Of a stretch of 42,477 nucleotides of DNA, positions 7,318-15,646 are shown piece by piece. Below the pieces are notes generated by a model, which made no database searches, was not told the DNA's origin, and was given only the letters and a program-made list of their open reading frames with translations. The stretch's first letter is position 1. Every line of letters begins with the position of its first letter. The stretch lies in contig CAYNEO010000030.1 of assembly GCA_964396245.1 (NCBI GenBank), forward strand, positions 1-42,477, in the 5' to 3' direction. This stretch comes from CAYNEO01 sp964396245. GTDB lineage: Bacteria > Zixibacteria > MSB-5A5 > GN15 > FEB-12. Made by a program: the position numbers and the translations under genes.

Positions 7318-9144
7318 TCACGTCGAGAGTCGTTTGAGAATCTGTTCGGCGATTTTCGGCGTGATGCCTTTGACACCCGCGAGGTCATCGACCGACAGCT
7401 GCTTGATTTGCTCGACCGAGCCGAAGGTGTTCAGCAGCAGTTGCCTTCGCGCCGGGCCTATCCCGGGGATATCATCGAGGGCGGATTTGATTGTCCGTTT
7501 GCTGCGTACTTTGCGATTGAAGGTGATAGCGAAGCGATGGGCTTCGTCGCGAATCTGCTTGAGGAGCATTAGCGCCGGTGAGCTTTTAGGAATGGTGATC
7601 GAATCGGAAGTACCCGGTACAAAAACCTCTTCGAGCCGCTTGGCGAGCGAAACCACCGGCTGGTCTTTGAAACCGAGCGATTTCAACTCGGCGATGGCGG
7701 ATGACAGCTGTCCCCTGCCGCCGTCGACAACGACCAAATCGGGCGGTGTCTTTTCCTCTTCGCGAAGTCTAAAGAAGTACCGTCCGATCACTTCGCGCAT
7801 CATCCTGAAATCATCCTGACCGACAACGCCCTTAATGCGAAAGTGACGGTACTCGCTTTTCTTGGGGCGGGCATTCTCGAAGTAGGCACAGGAACCGACG
7901 GCATCGTTTTCTCCGGTGTTGGAGATATCGAAACAGGCTATGGTTCTCGGCGAGCGCGGGAGCGAGAGTTCCTCTTTCAGGCTCGTGACCATCTTGCTGG
8001 TGCGTTCGCTCTGGGCGCGTTTTTGAATCAATAGTTCGTCGAGAAGCATCCGGGCATTGGTGTTGGCGAGTTCGACAATTCGTGACTTCTTGCCGATCTT
8101 TGGTGTGTATACCTTGACCTTGCGTCCCCGCACCTTACTCAGCCAGTCTTCGATCAGCTGCCTCTGCGGCAGGTCAAGCGGCAGGAATAATTCTTCCGGC
8201 AGGTTTGGCTGATGGTTGTAGTATTGTGTCACGAATGTCTCAAGGACGGTTTCATCGGAATCCTCGGGTTCGGCGGTAAGCTGGAAATCCTGTCGACCGA
8301 TCAGGATGCCTTCGCGAATCTGCATGACCACGGCGACCGCATCGCGCTGTTCGCGCGCCACAGACACGATATCCCGGTCGATCAACTCACCGACATCGGC
8401 GCTTTGACGAATCATGAGTGACTGGATAGCGTCGATCTGGTCACGATATTCAGCGGCAAGCTCAAACTCCATAGAATCTGACGCCTCTTTCATTTTGGCG
8501 GCCAGTTCTTTGAGGAGTTCTTTCGACTTGCCGGACAGGACCATGATGACAGCCTTGATCTGCTCGGCATATTCGTCCTGCGACTGTAATCCGGCGCATG
8601 GACCGAGGCAGCGATGAATGTGGTAGTCCAGACAAACCTCATACGGTTTACCCTGCGGGTGCGGGATAACATAATTGCAGGTGCGAATCTTGAACAAGCG
8701 TGTCAGCAACGCCAGCGTGGTTCGCATCGCTTTGGCGTTGGTATATGGACCGAAATATGTCGCGCCGTCCTTTTCCAGACGCCTGACAACAAGCGCCCTG
8801 GGGAACGGTTCGTTAGTGGTTATCTTTATATACGGAAAGTGCTTATCATCCTTGAGCATCACGTTGTATCGCGGCGAATGCTCGTGGACCAGGTTGGCTT
8901 CAAGTATGAGCGATTCAATTTCGTTTTCAGTTGCCAGAAGATCGAAGTCGGCGATCTGGGCGATCATGCGGATTGTTTTCGGGTCGTGGCTGTTGCGGCG
9001 GAAGTATGAACGGACCCTGTTTCGCAGGTTTTTGGCCTTGCCGATATAGATGATTTTGCCCCGGGCGTTCTTGAACATGTAAACGCCGGGGGAAGTCGGC
9101 AGGTTTTTCAGCTTGAGTTCCAACTCTTTGGACAGTTTGCTCAT
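7318..9144 (-). CDS. uvrC: UvrABC excinuclease subunit C
   Basis: A 608-residue nucleotide-excision-repair nuclease that cuts on both sides of a lesion held by UvrB. The GIY-YIG domain is N-terminal (SPGVYMFKNARGKIIYIGKA, about residues 17-36, then NLRNRVRSYF). A UVR helix hairpin that contacts UvrB is near residue 200 (EFELAAEYRDQIDAIQSL). The RNase-H-like domain carries CFDISNTGENDAVGS, and two helix-hairpin-helix motifs end the protein (IPGIGPARRQLLLNTFGS, VKGITPKIAEQIL). All expected parts are present and the length is typical. It lies in the leftward run between an NlpC/P60 gene and xseA. Confidence 0.96.
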   Translation of the reverse strand: MSKLSKELELKLKNLPTSPGVYMFKNARGKIIYIGKAKNLRNRVRSYFRRNSHDPKTIRMIAQIADFDLLATENEIESLILEANLVHEHSPRYNVMLKDDKHFPYIKITTNEPFPRALVVRRLEKDGATYFGPYTNAKAMRTTLALLTRLFKIRTCNYVIPHPQGKPYEVCLDYHIHRCLGPCAGLQSQDEYAEQIKAVIMVLSGKSKELLKELAAKMKEASDSMEFELAAEYRDQIDAIQSLMIRQSADVGELIDRDIVSVAREQRDAVAVVMQIREGILIGRQDFQLTAEPEDSDETVLETFVTQYYNHQPNLPEELFLPLDLPQRQLIEDWLSKVRGRKVKVYTPKIGKKSRIVELANTNARMLLDELLIQKRAQSERTSKMVTSLKEELSLPRSPRTIACFDISNTGENDAVGSCAYFENARPKKSEYRHFRIKGVVGQDDFRMMREVIGRYFFRLREEEKTPPDLVVVDGGRGQLSSAIAELKSLGFKDQPVVSLAKRLEEVFVPGTSDSITIPKSSPALMLLKQIRDEAHRFAITFNRKVRSKRTIKSALDDIPGIGPARRQLLLNTFGSVEQIKQLSVDDLAGVKGITPKIAEQILKRLST

Positions 9145-9186
9145 ACAGCATTTTAACCCGGCAGGAGGGCAAAGGTTCGCCGGAGC

Positions 9187-9687
9187 TCACTTGAGTACCC
9201 GGCGCGCGCCCCGGTATCGGTGCGACCAGTACTCCTCGTTCATACCCGAAATAATTACGCCCCGTGATGATGATGAATGGATGAATTCATTGTGATCGAT
9301 GTATATGCCGACATGGGATATTTTGCCCCGCTCGGTTTCGAAAAATACCAGATCGCCGAATGACAGCCGATTGTAGGGGACTTCGCGGCCAAACGAGAAT
9401 TGGTCTTCGGCGGTTCGTGGGAGAAGGGTCTTGTTGAATTCGCGGTACACGGTCTGGGTGAATTTAGAGCAGTCCATGCCGTCCACATATTCAGACCTTC
9501 CTTTGTATGGCCGGCCGAGATATTTCTGCAGGATCTGACCGAATCGGAGGAAACCATTCGAGTCAAGTGTTCCGTTGTCGTCGGGTTTTTGTTCCGGGGT
9601 GGTCGGGGCATACTTCTTGTATCGCGGATACGGCGCACATCCGGTCATGAGGGCAAGAAGTATGATAAGTATGAGCAAACGCAGCAT
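9187..9687 (-). CDS. NlpC/P60 family peptidoglycan endopeptidase, lipoprotein
   Basis: 166 residues. The start is the ATG at 9687-9685, which overlaps the stop of the UbiA gene (TGATG) and opens a lipoprotein signal ending LALMTGC (Cys17). The catalytic domain has MDCSKFTQTVYREF (nucleophile Cys73), KISHVGIYIDH (His125) and a third polar residue in EFIHSSSS (His137). GDLVFFE before the histidine is also conserved. Such enzymes cut the peptide stem of peptidoglycan, usually between D-Glu and the diamino acid, from the periplasmic side. A short Pro-rich linker follows the lipid anchor. Family assignment is firm; which bond is cut is unknown. Confidence 0.9.
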   Translation of the reverse strand: MLRLLILIILLALMTGCAPYPRYKKYAPTTPEQKPDDNGTLDSNGFLRFGQILQKYLGRPYKGRSEYVDGMDCSKFTQTVYREFNKTLLPRTAEDQFSFGREVPYNRLSFGDLVFFETERGKISHVGIYIDHNEFIHSSSSRGVIISGMNEEYWSHRYRGARRVLK

Positions 9688-10601
9688 CAGGCAAGCCTCG
9701 GATAGATTACGTCGAACCGCTTTCTGTAATATATCCGGGTGGCAATCAGCAGGGCAACAATAAACAGGAAGTAGATCGGGAAGAAGTATCCTGCCAACAG
9801 GGTAAGAAGCAAAATCGGCAGTTTTGCAGCGAGAAGGACCGGTTTCTCCGAACGGGAGAAGATTGCCGGTATGATGAGAAGTGATCCTAGCGCGGACAAG
9901 ATTGCCAGTACCAGGTATCCGGAATGGTATGCAACGAGAACAGACAGCAGCATGAGAACGAGGCCAACGATAAGTGCCGGTCGTCTCCCCCACACCACCG
10001 CCACCGTCCGCTTTCCGACGGCGGCATCACCTTCGATGTCGGGAACGGTCGTAATACAGTAGATCGCACCGACCGTCAAAGTGAAGTATATCGGGTTGTC
10101 CCAACCGAGCAGGCCGATGTTGTTGATATTCATGTCCGGCATGACCGCCATCGAAACGAGAAAACCGTAAGCGACGGCATTGGCAAATAATCCACCAAAG
10201 GCCCGATCTTTCAGACGGAACGGCGGCGTCGAGTAGGCATAGGAGAGGACAAATATCAACAGGAAAATGATCGCCGAGGGATTGGAGATGAAAGATCCAA
10301 TCAGTATGGCGCCCACGGAAAGAAGCAGGAAGAGTGTCACCATGGCCTTCTCCGTCAAGAAACCCCTCTGAAGAAAGCCGAGCTTGTTGTTGATCCGGTC
10401 GGATTCGGCGTCGTAAACCTGGTTGAGATAATAGGCCCCGGCGAAGAGCATGCTCAGGCAGGCCATGAGAACCAGATCAATAATGCTGAAACGGTCGCCG
10501 GAGATACGCTGGTGGTAGTGCAACGTTACGAGATATATGGTCCAGAGGGGCAGGTGCAGGAGCGGCCTGCCGGCAAACAGGTAATCGAGTATCCGCATCA
10601 T
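9687..10601 (-). CDS. UbiA-family prenyltransferase (integral membrane)
   Basis: 304 residues with about eight or nine hydrophobic segments. The two Mg-diphosphate-binding Asp motifs are present: NQVYDAESDRINNK (about residues 60-73) and DIEGDAAVGKRT (about 188-199). YSTPPFRLKDR is also typical. UbiA enzymes transfer a prenyl chain to an aromatic ring or to a glycerol phosphate. The acceptor cannot be read from sequence; quinone, chlorophyll-type and archaeal-type ether-lipid synthases all share these motifs. The ATG overlaps the stop of cdsA by four bases (ATGA), and its own stop overlaps the NlpC/P60 start, so it is tightly embedded. The context (cdsA, uppS, ispA, dxs) fits a lipid or isoprenoid role. 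Confidence 0.88.
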   Translation of the reverse strand: MMRILDYLFAGRPLLHLPLWTIYLVTLHYHQRISGDRFSIIDLVLMACLSMLFAGAYYLNQVYDAESDRINNKLGFLQRGFLTEKAMVTLFLLLSVGAILIGSFISNPSAIIFLLIFVLSYAYSTPPFRLKDRAFGGLFANAVAYGFLVSMAVMPDMNINNIGLLGWDNPIYFTLTVGAIYCITTVPDIEGDAAVGKRTVAVVWGRRPALIVGLVLMLLSVLVAYHSGYLVLAILSALGSLLIIPAIFSRSEKPVLLAAKLPILLLTLLAGYFFPIYFLFIVALLIATRIYYRKRFDVIYPRLA

Positions 10602-11449
10602 CCGGTCAGAAGCACAAGATAGAGGGTCATGAACGGCGCGGCGAAAAGCAACGAATCGAAACGGTCAAGCACGCCGCCGTGCCCGGGGACAATAGCCGAT
10701 GAATCCTTGATGCCGAGCGAGCGTTTCCACATGGATTCGACAAGATCGCCGAGCTGACCAAACAGAGAGCATCCTGCGGCAATAATGAGGACATGATACC
10801 AGGTCACGCCACGGAACAGCCAGAAGATCATCAGCACGCCGATGGCCAGTCCGCCGACCAATCCCCCGATAAAGCCCTCAACGGTTTTGTTCGGTGATAC
10901 GGTCGGAGCCAACTTGTGTTTGCCCAGCCACGAGCCGATGCCCATGGCGGCCGTATCGCCAAGCCACAGGATGGCAAACAGGAACAGCAGGGCATCGCCG
11001 CCGCTTATCGGCAGTACCTGCTGGCGGTCCATGAGGATTCCAAGCAGATACACAAACGGATAGAGAAAACCGAGATAGACTATCCCCCACATCAGGCGCG
11101 AGTGGGATGCGAATAGTTCGGCCGGCGACCGTTTTCCGATGGAAAACGCCATTCCCGACAACAGGAAGAAACCGGCGACGACAAAGTACATCCATGCGAG
11201 GGAGACTCTCGGGGTATCAACGGTCACGGCCCGGGCGACTGCCAGAAGGGCAATAACGGCAATGATCGCCGACCAGTAGCCGGGCGTGTTAGGGCGGTAG
11301 CCTTCATTGGTGACATACTCATACATACCCAGCACGGCAAACAGCATCACCATGCTGAAGAGCCACCATCCTCCCTGGTATGAAATCCAGATTATCGCAG
11401 GGCCGGCGATCAGGGCCACGATGATCCTGGTCCGCAGGTTACGGCTCAT
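10598..11449 (-). CDS. cdsA: Phosphatidate cytidylyltransferase (CDP-diacylglycerol synthase)
   Basis: A 283-residue membrane enzyme that makes CDP-diacylglycerol from phosphatidate and CTP, the branch point for phospholipids. It has roughly seven or eight membrane segments. The family signature near the C-terminus is present: GDLVESMWKRSLGIKDSS, then PGHGGVLDRFDSLLFAAP. SPNKTVEGFIGGLVGG, another conserved element, lies before it. It overlaps uppS by four bases, the common uppS-cdsA order. The neighbouring UbiA gene raises the alternative that it acts on an ether lipid, but all visible motifs are those of ordinary bacterial CdsA. Confidence 0.94.
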   Translation of the reverse strand: MSRNLRTRIIVALIAGPAIIWISYQGGWWLFSMVMLFAVLGMYEYVTNEGYRPNTPGYWSAIIAVIALLAVARAVTVDTPRVSLAWMYFVVAGFFLLSGMAFSIGKRSPAELFASHSRLMWGIVYLGFLYPFVYLLGILMDRQQVLPISGGDALLFLFAILWLGDTAAMGIGSWLGKHKLAPTVSPNKTVEGFIGGLVGGLAIGVLMIFWLFRGVTWYHVLIIAAGCSLFGQLGDLVESMWKRSLGIKDSSAIVPGHGGVLDRFDSLLFAAPFMTLYLVLLTG

Positions 11450-12210
11450 GAACCGCCGTTCTCCTGGGCGACTTTTCCAAACCGCCGTTCACGCCCCTGG
11501 AAGTCAATGATTGCTTCATACAGCTCCTTGCGGCCGAAATCGGGCCAGAGGGTATCGATTATGTGCAGTTCGGTATAGCTGGTCTGCCAGAGCAGAAAAT
11601 TGGAAATGCGACGTTCACCCGAGGTGCGGATAAGCAGGTCGGGGTCCGGTATACTGGCGGTATAGAGGAAATTGGAGAAGAGCTCTTCGTCGATGTCCTG
11701 CAAGTCGAGAAGGCCGGCTTTGACAGAGTTGGCGATGGCCTTGACGGCATCGAGGATCTCGGTACGGCCGCCGTAGTTCAAAGCCAGATTGAGAGTCAGG
11801 CCCTTGTTGTTTCTCGTTTGCTGTACCGCCTGGTTGAGGATTTCGCGTCGGTCGGCGGGGAGTCCGTTGATGCGGCCGGTAGTTATCAACTTGACGTCGT
11901 TTTTCACCAGTTCGCCCAGTTCACTCAGCGTGGTCCGGGTCAGAAGAGACATCAGGGCATCGACTTCTTCTTTAGGTCGTTTCCAATTCTCTGAGGAGAA
12001 TGTATAGAGGGTCAGGAATTTGATTCCCAGGTCGCCCGATGCCTGTACGACCTCCCGCACCGCCTTGACTCCGGCTTCATGACCGAAGGTCCGCGGTTTA
12101 TTTCGCTGCGCCGCCCAGCGGCCGTTGCCGTCCATGATGATGGCCACGTGAGCCGGGATTCGTTCGGGCTTGGCGAGAATCTGTTCTTTGAGGACTTCAA
12201 GTTCAGGCAT
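11446..12210 (-). CDS. uppS: Undecaprenyl (polyprenyl) diphosphate synthase, cis-type
   Basis: A 254-residue cis-prenyltransferase that extends farnesyl diphosphate to the C55 carrier used for peptidoglycan and glycan assembly. Hallmarks: HVAIIMDGNGRWA with the catalytic Asp near residue 27, YTFSSENWKRP, LALNYGGRTEI, and the C-terminal DLLIRTSGERRISNFLLWQ plus ELHIIDTLWPDF. Length is normal. It overlaps cdsA by four bases. In many genomes it follows frr directly; here an exported protein gene and two oppositely oriented CBS genes separate them. Confidence 0.95.
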   Translation of the reverse strand: MPELEVLKEQILAKPERIPAHVAIIMDGNGRWAAQRNKPRTFGHEAGVKAVREVVQASGDLGIKFLTLYTFSSENWKRPKEEVDALMSLLTRTTLSELGELVKNDVKLITTGRINGLPADRREILNQAVQQTRNNKGLTLNLALNYGGRTEILDAVKAIANSVKAGLLDLQDIDEELFSNFLYTASIPDPDLLIRTSGERRISNFLLWQTSYTELHIIDTLWPDFGRKELYEAIIDFQGRERRFGKVAQENGGS

Positions 12211-12308
12211 TATATCATCTCGATAACTCTTATACGCTCTTGCGCGGGCGGCAATTCCCGGCCAATGACAGGTAGCGATGTGCTGATTGGCAAGGGATAC
12301 TGGAGGCT

Positions 12309-13001
12309 TCAGAGCCGCTCGATATCAATTTCCGTGACGCCGGTCTCCAACCGGTAATATTCGCTGAAAAACAGGCCCCGTTTGGCGCCTACCTCCCACA
12401 CCGAGTCGGGAAAGAACTTACCTTCTTTCTCCGTGAATCGCAGAGATCGTGAGAATCGCACATAGCCCGGTTTGTCCGAGTAATACAGGTACAACCAAAG
12501 CGGGTAGTACTGCTCTCGATCGATAAGAATGAGGCCGTCGGGCAGAGTGTCCTGTTCCGTGCGGGTGTCGAAGCCGATAGCCAATTCCGGTCCGCCGACG
12601 TCATTCGGAAACAGGTAAAACCGATAGTCACGGGCGAAGACATCGGGGATACTGAGATCAACGTTCTTGAACCGGTCGGCGTTGCCGCTGATCACCCGGG
12701 AAGAGTCCAGTTTACCCCAGCTGTAAAAGTACATGATGACGGCTGAATCGACCGATTGCACCGCGCCGTGCTCGCCAATGCGCTTGTAGTACGAACGCGT
12801 CTTCAGGGAAAAGGTCGTTCCGGTGGCGACGGGGCTTCGCGTTTCAAATGCATGCTGTCCCCGCTCGACATAGAAGCCGGCGACCGGGTTTTCGTCCTCT
12901 TCGGCATACGTAAACGACAACGAGACAACAACCACACCGGCCAATGCGGCGAAGAAGGCGGCGTACTTTTCTATTGACTTTGCCCGTAATTTACGTAGCA
13001 T
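12309..13001 (-). CDS. Exported protein of unknown function
   Basis: 230 residues. The N-terminus is basic and then hydrophobic (EKYAAFFAALAGVVVVSLSFTYAEE), a signal peptide or membrane anchor. The rest looks beta-rich, with many Tyr, Phe and Trp: VDSAVIMYFYSWGKLDSSR, DYRFYLFPNDVGG, YYPLWLYLYYSDKPGY. The last stretch, VWEVGAKRGLFFSEYYRLETGVTEIDIERL (given as two blocks in the protein), resembles the end of outer-membrane lipoprotein-sorting-type proteins, but I do not trust that similarity. It reads toward uppS with a 98-base gap, so it may be the first gene of that operon. Confidence 0.7.
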   Translation of the reverse strand: MLRKLRAKSIEKYAAFFAALAGVVVVSLSFTYAEEDENPVAGFYVERGQHAFETRSPVATGTTFSLKTRSYYKRIGEHGAVQSVDSAVIMYFYSWGKLDSSRVISGNADRFKNVDLSIPDVFARDYRFYLFPNDVGGPELAIGFDTRTEQDTLPDGLILIDREQYYPLWLYLYYSDKPGYVRFSRSLRFTEKEGKFFPDSVWEVGAKRGLFFSEYYRLETGVTEIDIERL

Positions 13002-13143
13002 ATGTGTAACACTTCCCGATGGCCCGGTTTATGGTCCGTCCATCGATAATAACTATCGACAGGGGACAACTCAATACTTATTTTTATGGCCGCCGGGCGC
13101 ACAATGGACATTTATCAGAAATTATGGATAGAGAGGGTGTACT

Positions 13144-13599
13144 ATGCTCGTAAGAACGCTGTTGGAAAGTAAGCCCCGCGAGATTATCACCACGCGGCCG
13201 GAGACATCGATCGACGAGGCAATGGAATCGCTGATTAGCCACAGGATCAGCTGCCTGCCGGTGCTGGACAAGAACGGCAACTTGACCGGTATCGTAAGCG
13301 ACAAGGATATTTTCAAGAAGATCTACGAGACGAAAGGTCAGTATCACAACTTGACGGTCGGTGACGTGATGACCGAGGCGTTGATTGTCGGCCTGCCTTC
13401 GGACGAGATCGCATACATCGCCGGGATAATGGACAAGAACTGGATCCGTCATGTGCCGATCGTTGACGGTGACAAATTGATCGGACTCGTATCGCAGGGC
13501 GACATCATCACCATGCAGGCAGAGCACCACGAAATCGAGAACCGGTATCTCAATCTCTATATACAGGGTCTGGGCGTCAGGGATAAATCGGCCGAGTGA
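13144..13599 (+). CDS. Tandem CBS-domain protein (copy 1)
   Basis: 151 residues made almost only of two CBS domains: about residues 8-60 (IITTRPETSIDEAME, ISCLPVLDKNGNLTGIVSDKDI) and 73-128 (VGDVMTEALIVGLPSDEIA, IRHVPIVDGDKLIGLVSQGDI). CBS pairs bind adenine nucleotides and act as energy or ligand sensors, often regulating another protein. No catalytic or DNA-binding domain is attached. GAGAGG lies eight bases before the ATG. It is followed by a clearly related paralog at 13801-14241. The partner protein cannot be deduced from this window. Confidence 0.92.
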   Translation: MLVRTLLESKPREIITTRPETSIDEAMESLISHRISCLPVLDKNGNLTGIVSDKDIFKKIYETKGQYHNLTVGDVMTEALIVGLPSDEIAYIAGIMDKNWIRHVPIVDGDKLIGLVSQGDIITMQAEHHEIENRYLNLYIQGLGVRDKSAE

Positions 13600-13678
13600 G
13601 CGGCCCTGGTGAGACGGGCATCGGTCCTTCGCTGAATTGGAGCGTTGTACGGTCGGGGAACTGTTAGTCGGTCCAGGC

Positions 13679-13696
13679 GATTACATACATGTAATC
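13679..13696. promoter_or_regulatory. 18-bp palindrome between the two CBS genes (operator candidate)
   Basis: GATTACAT and ATGTAATC are perfectly symmetric around the two bases AC. The site lies 104 bases before the second CBS gene in a 201-base gap. There is no U-tract, so it is not a terminator. Its size and symmetry resemble a dimeric regulator's binding site. The regulator is unknown, and no clear -35/-10 pair was found next to it. Confidence 0.45.
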
Positions 13697-13800
13697 ACAA
13701 GGCGGGAATCCGGAATTATCGCGTGTCAATGACGGAAGCACAGCGATGACGGACCGGGGCATGAATCTCGAACACAATCAGACGGATCGGAGTCAGTTCT

Positions 13801-14241
13801 ATGCTCGTAAAAGATATTCTTCAGGCCAAAGACAGGCGGTTGATCACGGTCGGACCTGATGCCACGTTGAAACAGGCGATGGAACTGCTGCTCAAGAACA
13901 AGATCAGTTCCCTGCCGGTGCTCGACGATGACGAGAAGCTGATCGGCATTATCAGTGACAAGGACATTTTCCGCAAAGCGTACGAGGATGCCCGGGGTTT
14001 CCAGACAAAGACGGTTGGAGACTGCATGAGCACGAATCTGATAGTCGGCCTCCCGGAGGATGACCTGGCCTACATAGCGGGCGTGATGACCGAAAACCGA
14101 ATCCGACATGTACCGATTGTTCATCGTGAAAAGATCATCGGTTTGCTGTCGGTCGGGGATATCGTGAAAACGCAGATGGAGCATATCAAAGTAGAAAACC
14201 GGTACCTGTGGCAGTATATCGAAGGAACGTATCCCGGATGA
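13801..14241 (+). CDS. Tandem CBS-domain protein (copy 2)
   Basis: 146 residues with the same architecture as the preceding gene. CBS1 is about residues 8-60 (LITVGPDATLKQAMELL, ISSLPVLDDDEKLIGIISDK) and CBS2 about 73-128 (VGDCMSTNLIVGLPEDDLAY, IRHVPIVHREKIIGLLSVGD). The two proteins align end to end without large gaps and share about half their residues by eye, including the terminal ENRYL motif, so they arose by gene duplication. A GGAG lies eight bases before the ATG. The gene ends at the terminator 14273-14304, facing frr. Confidence 0.92.
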   Translation: MLVKDILQAKDRRLITVGPDATLKQAMELLLKNKISSLPVLDDDEKLIGIISDKDIFRKAYEDARGFQTKTVGDCMSTNLIVGLPEDDLAYIAGVMTENRIRHVPIVHREKIIGLLSVGDIVKTQMEHIKVENRYLWQYIEGTYPG

Positions 14242-14272
14242 GTATCGAGTAGAGAGACAATCAAAAATAATG

Positions 14273-14304
14273 ACAAAGCCCGGAGAAGATTCTCCGGGCT
14301 TTGT
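14273..14304. terminator. Bidirectional intrinsic terminator between CBS gene 2 and frr
   Basis: A perfect 14-bp stem (14273-14286 with 14291-14304, ACAAAGCCCGGAGA and its complement) has a 4-base loop. TTTT follows on the + strand, and a T-rich stretch (TTATTTTTG) follows on the minus strand. It lies between convergent genes and should end both transcripts. Confidence 0.92.
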
Positions 14305-14326
14305 TTTGTGGATTTGCCTCGAGAGG

Positions 14327-14884
14327 TCAGACTTCCATGACCTCTTTTTCTTTCTTCGCCAGCAGTTCATCGATTTTCTCTATATACTCATCGGTGAACT
14401 TCTGCACTTCATCGAAGCCGTCTTTGGACTGGTCCTCGGAGATGTTTGACGCTTTCTCTTCCTTTTTGATGCGGTCGTTGACATCGCGGCGGATGTTTCG
14501 AATTGCGACACGGCCCTCCTCGGCCAGATTCTTGCAGTGCCGTACCAGATCTTTTCGTCTTTCCTCGTTGAGCGCCGGCACCGGCAGACGAATGAGCTGA
14601 CCGTCGACCGCAGGATTGAGACCAAGGTCGGCTTTCTGGATGGCCTTGACAACATCGCCCACAGTATTCTTGTCGAACACCTGCACGACCAGCAGCCTGG
14701 CTTCAGGTACCGTTACCGTGGCTAGCTGGTTGAGGGGCATGGTTGAACCGTACGCCTCGACACGAACGGTATCGAGGAGATGAGCGGAGGCTTTGCCCGT
14801 GCGGACGGTGGACAGCTCGCGGGAGACCGAGTCGACCGTCTTCTGCATTCTGTCTTTCGTATCCTTGTAGAACTCTTCCAACAT
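14327..14884 (-). CDS. frr: Ribosome recycling factor
   Basis: A 185-residue protein of normal length that, with EF-G, splits the post-termination ribosome. Conserved segments: STVRTGKASAHLLD, MPLNQLATVTVPEARLLVVQ (about residues 50-69), NDGQLIRLPVPALNEERRKDL-like core and RRDVNDRIKKEEK. It follows pyrH by 35 bases, the usual tsf-pyrH-frr order, and ends just before the bidirectional terminator, so it is the last gene of the translation operon. Confidence 0.96.
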   Translation of the reverse strand: MLEEFYKDTKDRMQKTVDSVSRELSTVRTGKASAHLLDTVRVEAYGSTMPLNQLATVTVPEARLLVVQVFDKNTVGDVVKAIQKADLGLNPAVDGQLIRLPVPALNEERRKDLVRHCKNLAEEGRVAIRNIRRDVNDRIKKEEKASNISEDQSKDGFDEVQKFTDEYIEKIDELLAKKEKEVMEV

Positions 14885-14919
14885 AACAGTACTCCCCAGA
14901 TGTAAGTACTATCGGTTAA

Positions 14920-15645
14920 TTACGAAATCAGTGTACCCACGTTTTCGCCCAGAACCACTCGTTTGAGAATTCCCGGGACGTTAAGATCGACGACCCTGAG
15001 CGGTATATGGTTATCTTTTAGCAACGAAACGGCAGTCGAGTCAATTACTTTTAATTCTTTGGTGAGGACATCCATGAACGAGAGTTCGGAGTAGAACTCG
15101 GCGTCGGGATCCTTCTTGGGGTCGGCCGAATAGACACCGCCGACATTGGTCGCCTTAATCATGATCTCGGCTCCGACTTCCATGGCGCGCAGGGAGGCTG
15201 CGGTATCGGTGCTGAAATAGGGGTTGCCGGTTCCGGCGGCGAAAATTACGAGGCGGCCCTTTTCCATGTGCCTGACGGCGCGGCGCCGAATGTACGGTTC
15301 GGCGAAAGCCTCTATTCGAACAGCCGACATGACGCGCGTATATATGCCCATTTTTTCCAGCGTGTCCATGAGCGCCAGGGCGTTCATGACAGTGGCGAGC
15401 ATGCCGATGTTATCGGCGGTAACACGGTCCATGCCGCGCTCTGACGCGTTCATGCCGCGAAAGATATTGCCGCCGCCGACCACGAGGCCGAGCTCGGTGC
15501 CGAGCTGTTTGACCCGGCCGATTTCCTCGCCTATCGATTCCAATGTCGGGGTATGAATACCGTATTCGGTGGGGCCCATGAGGGCCTCACCGGATAACTT
15601 GATGAGAACTCGTTTGTAAGCCGGTCTGTTACTCTCAGACTCCAT
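14920..15645 (-). CDS. pyrH: UMP kinase
   Basis: 241 residues. It phosphorylates UMP to UDP and belongs to the amino-acid-kinase fold, usually a hexamer. Visible motifs: RVLIKLSGEALMG, GLVVGGGNIFRGM, MDRVTADNIGMLATVMNALA (about residues 77-96), FAAGTGNPYFSTDTAASLRA, and IMIKATNVGGVYSADPKKDP. I start at ATG 15645, with GGTGAG upstream, one base after the tsf stop; a GTG three codons earlier would overlap tsf. Order and spacing within tsf-pyrH-frr are typical. Confidence 0.96.
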   Translation of the reverse strand: MESESNRPAYKRVLIKLSGEALMGPTEYGIHTPTLESIGEEIGRVKQLGTELGLVVGGGNIFRGMNASERGMDRVTADNIGMLATVMNALALMDTLEKMGIYTRVMSAVRIEAFAEPYIRRRAVRHMEKGRLVIFAAGTGNPYFSTDTAASLRAMEVGAEIMIKATNVGGVYSADPKKDPDAEFYSELSFMDVLTKELKVIDSTAVSLLKDNHIPLRVVDLNVPGILKRVVLGENVGTLIS

Positions 15646-15646
15646 C

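Noticed and set aside
13043..13059. TCGATA/TATCGA inverted repeat before the first CBS gene
   Set aside because: The 6-bp arms are short and AT-rich; such a repeat is expected by chance in intergenic DNA.
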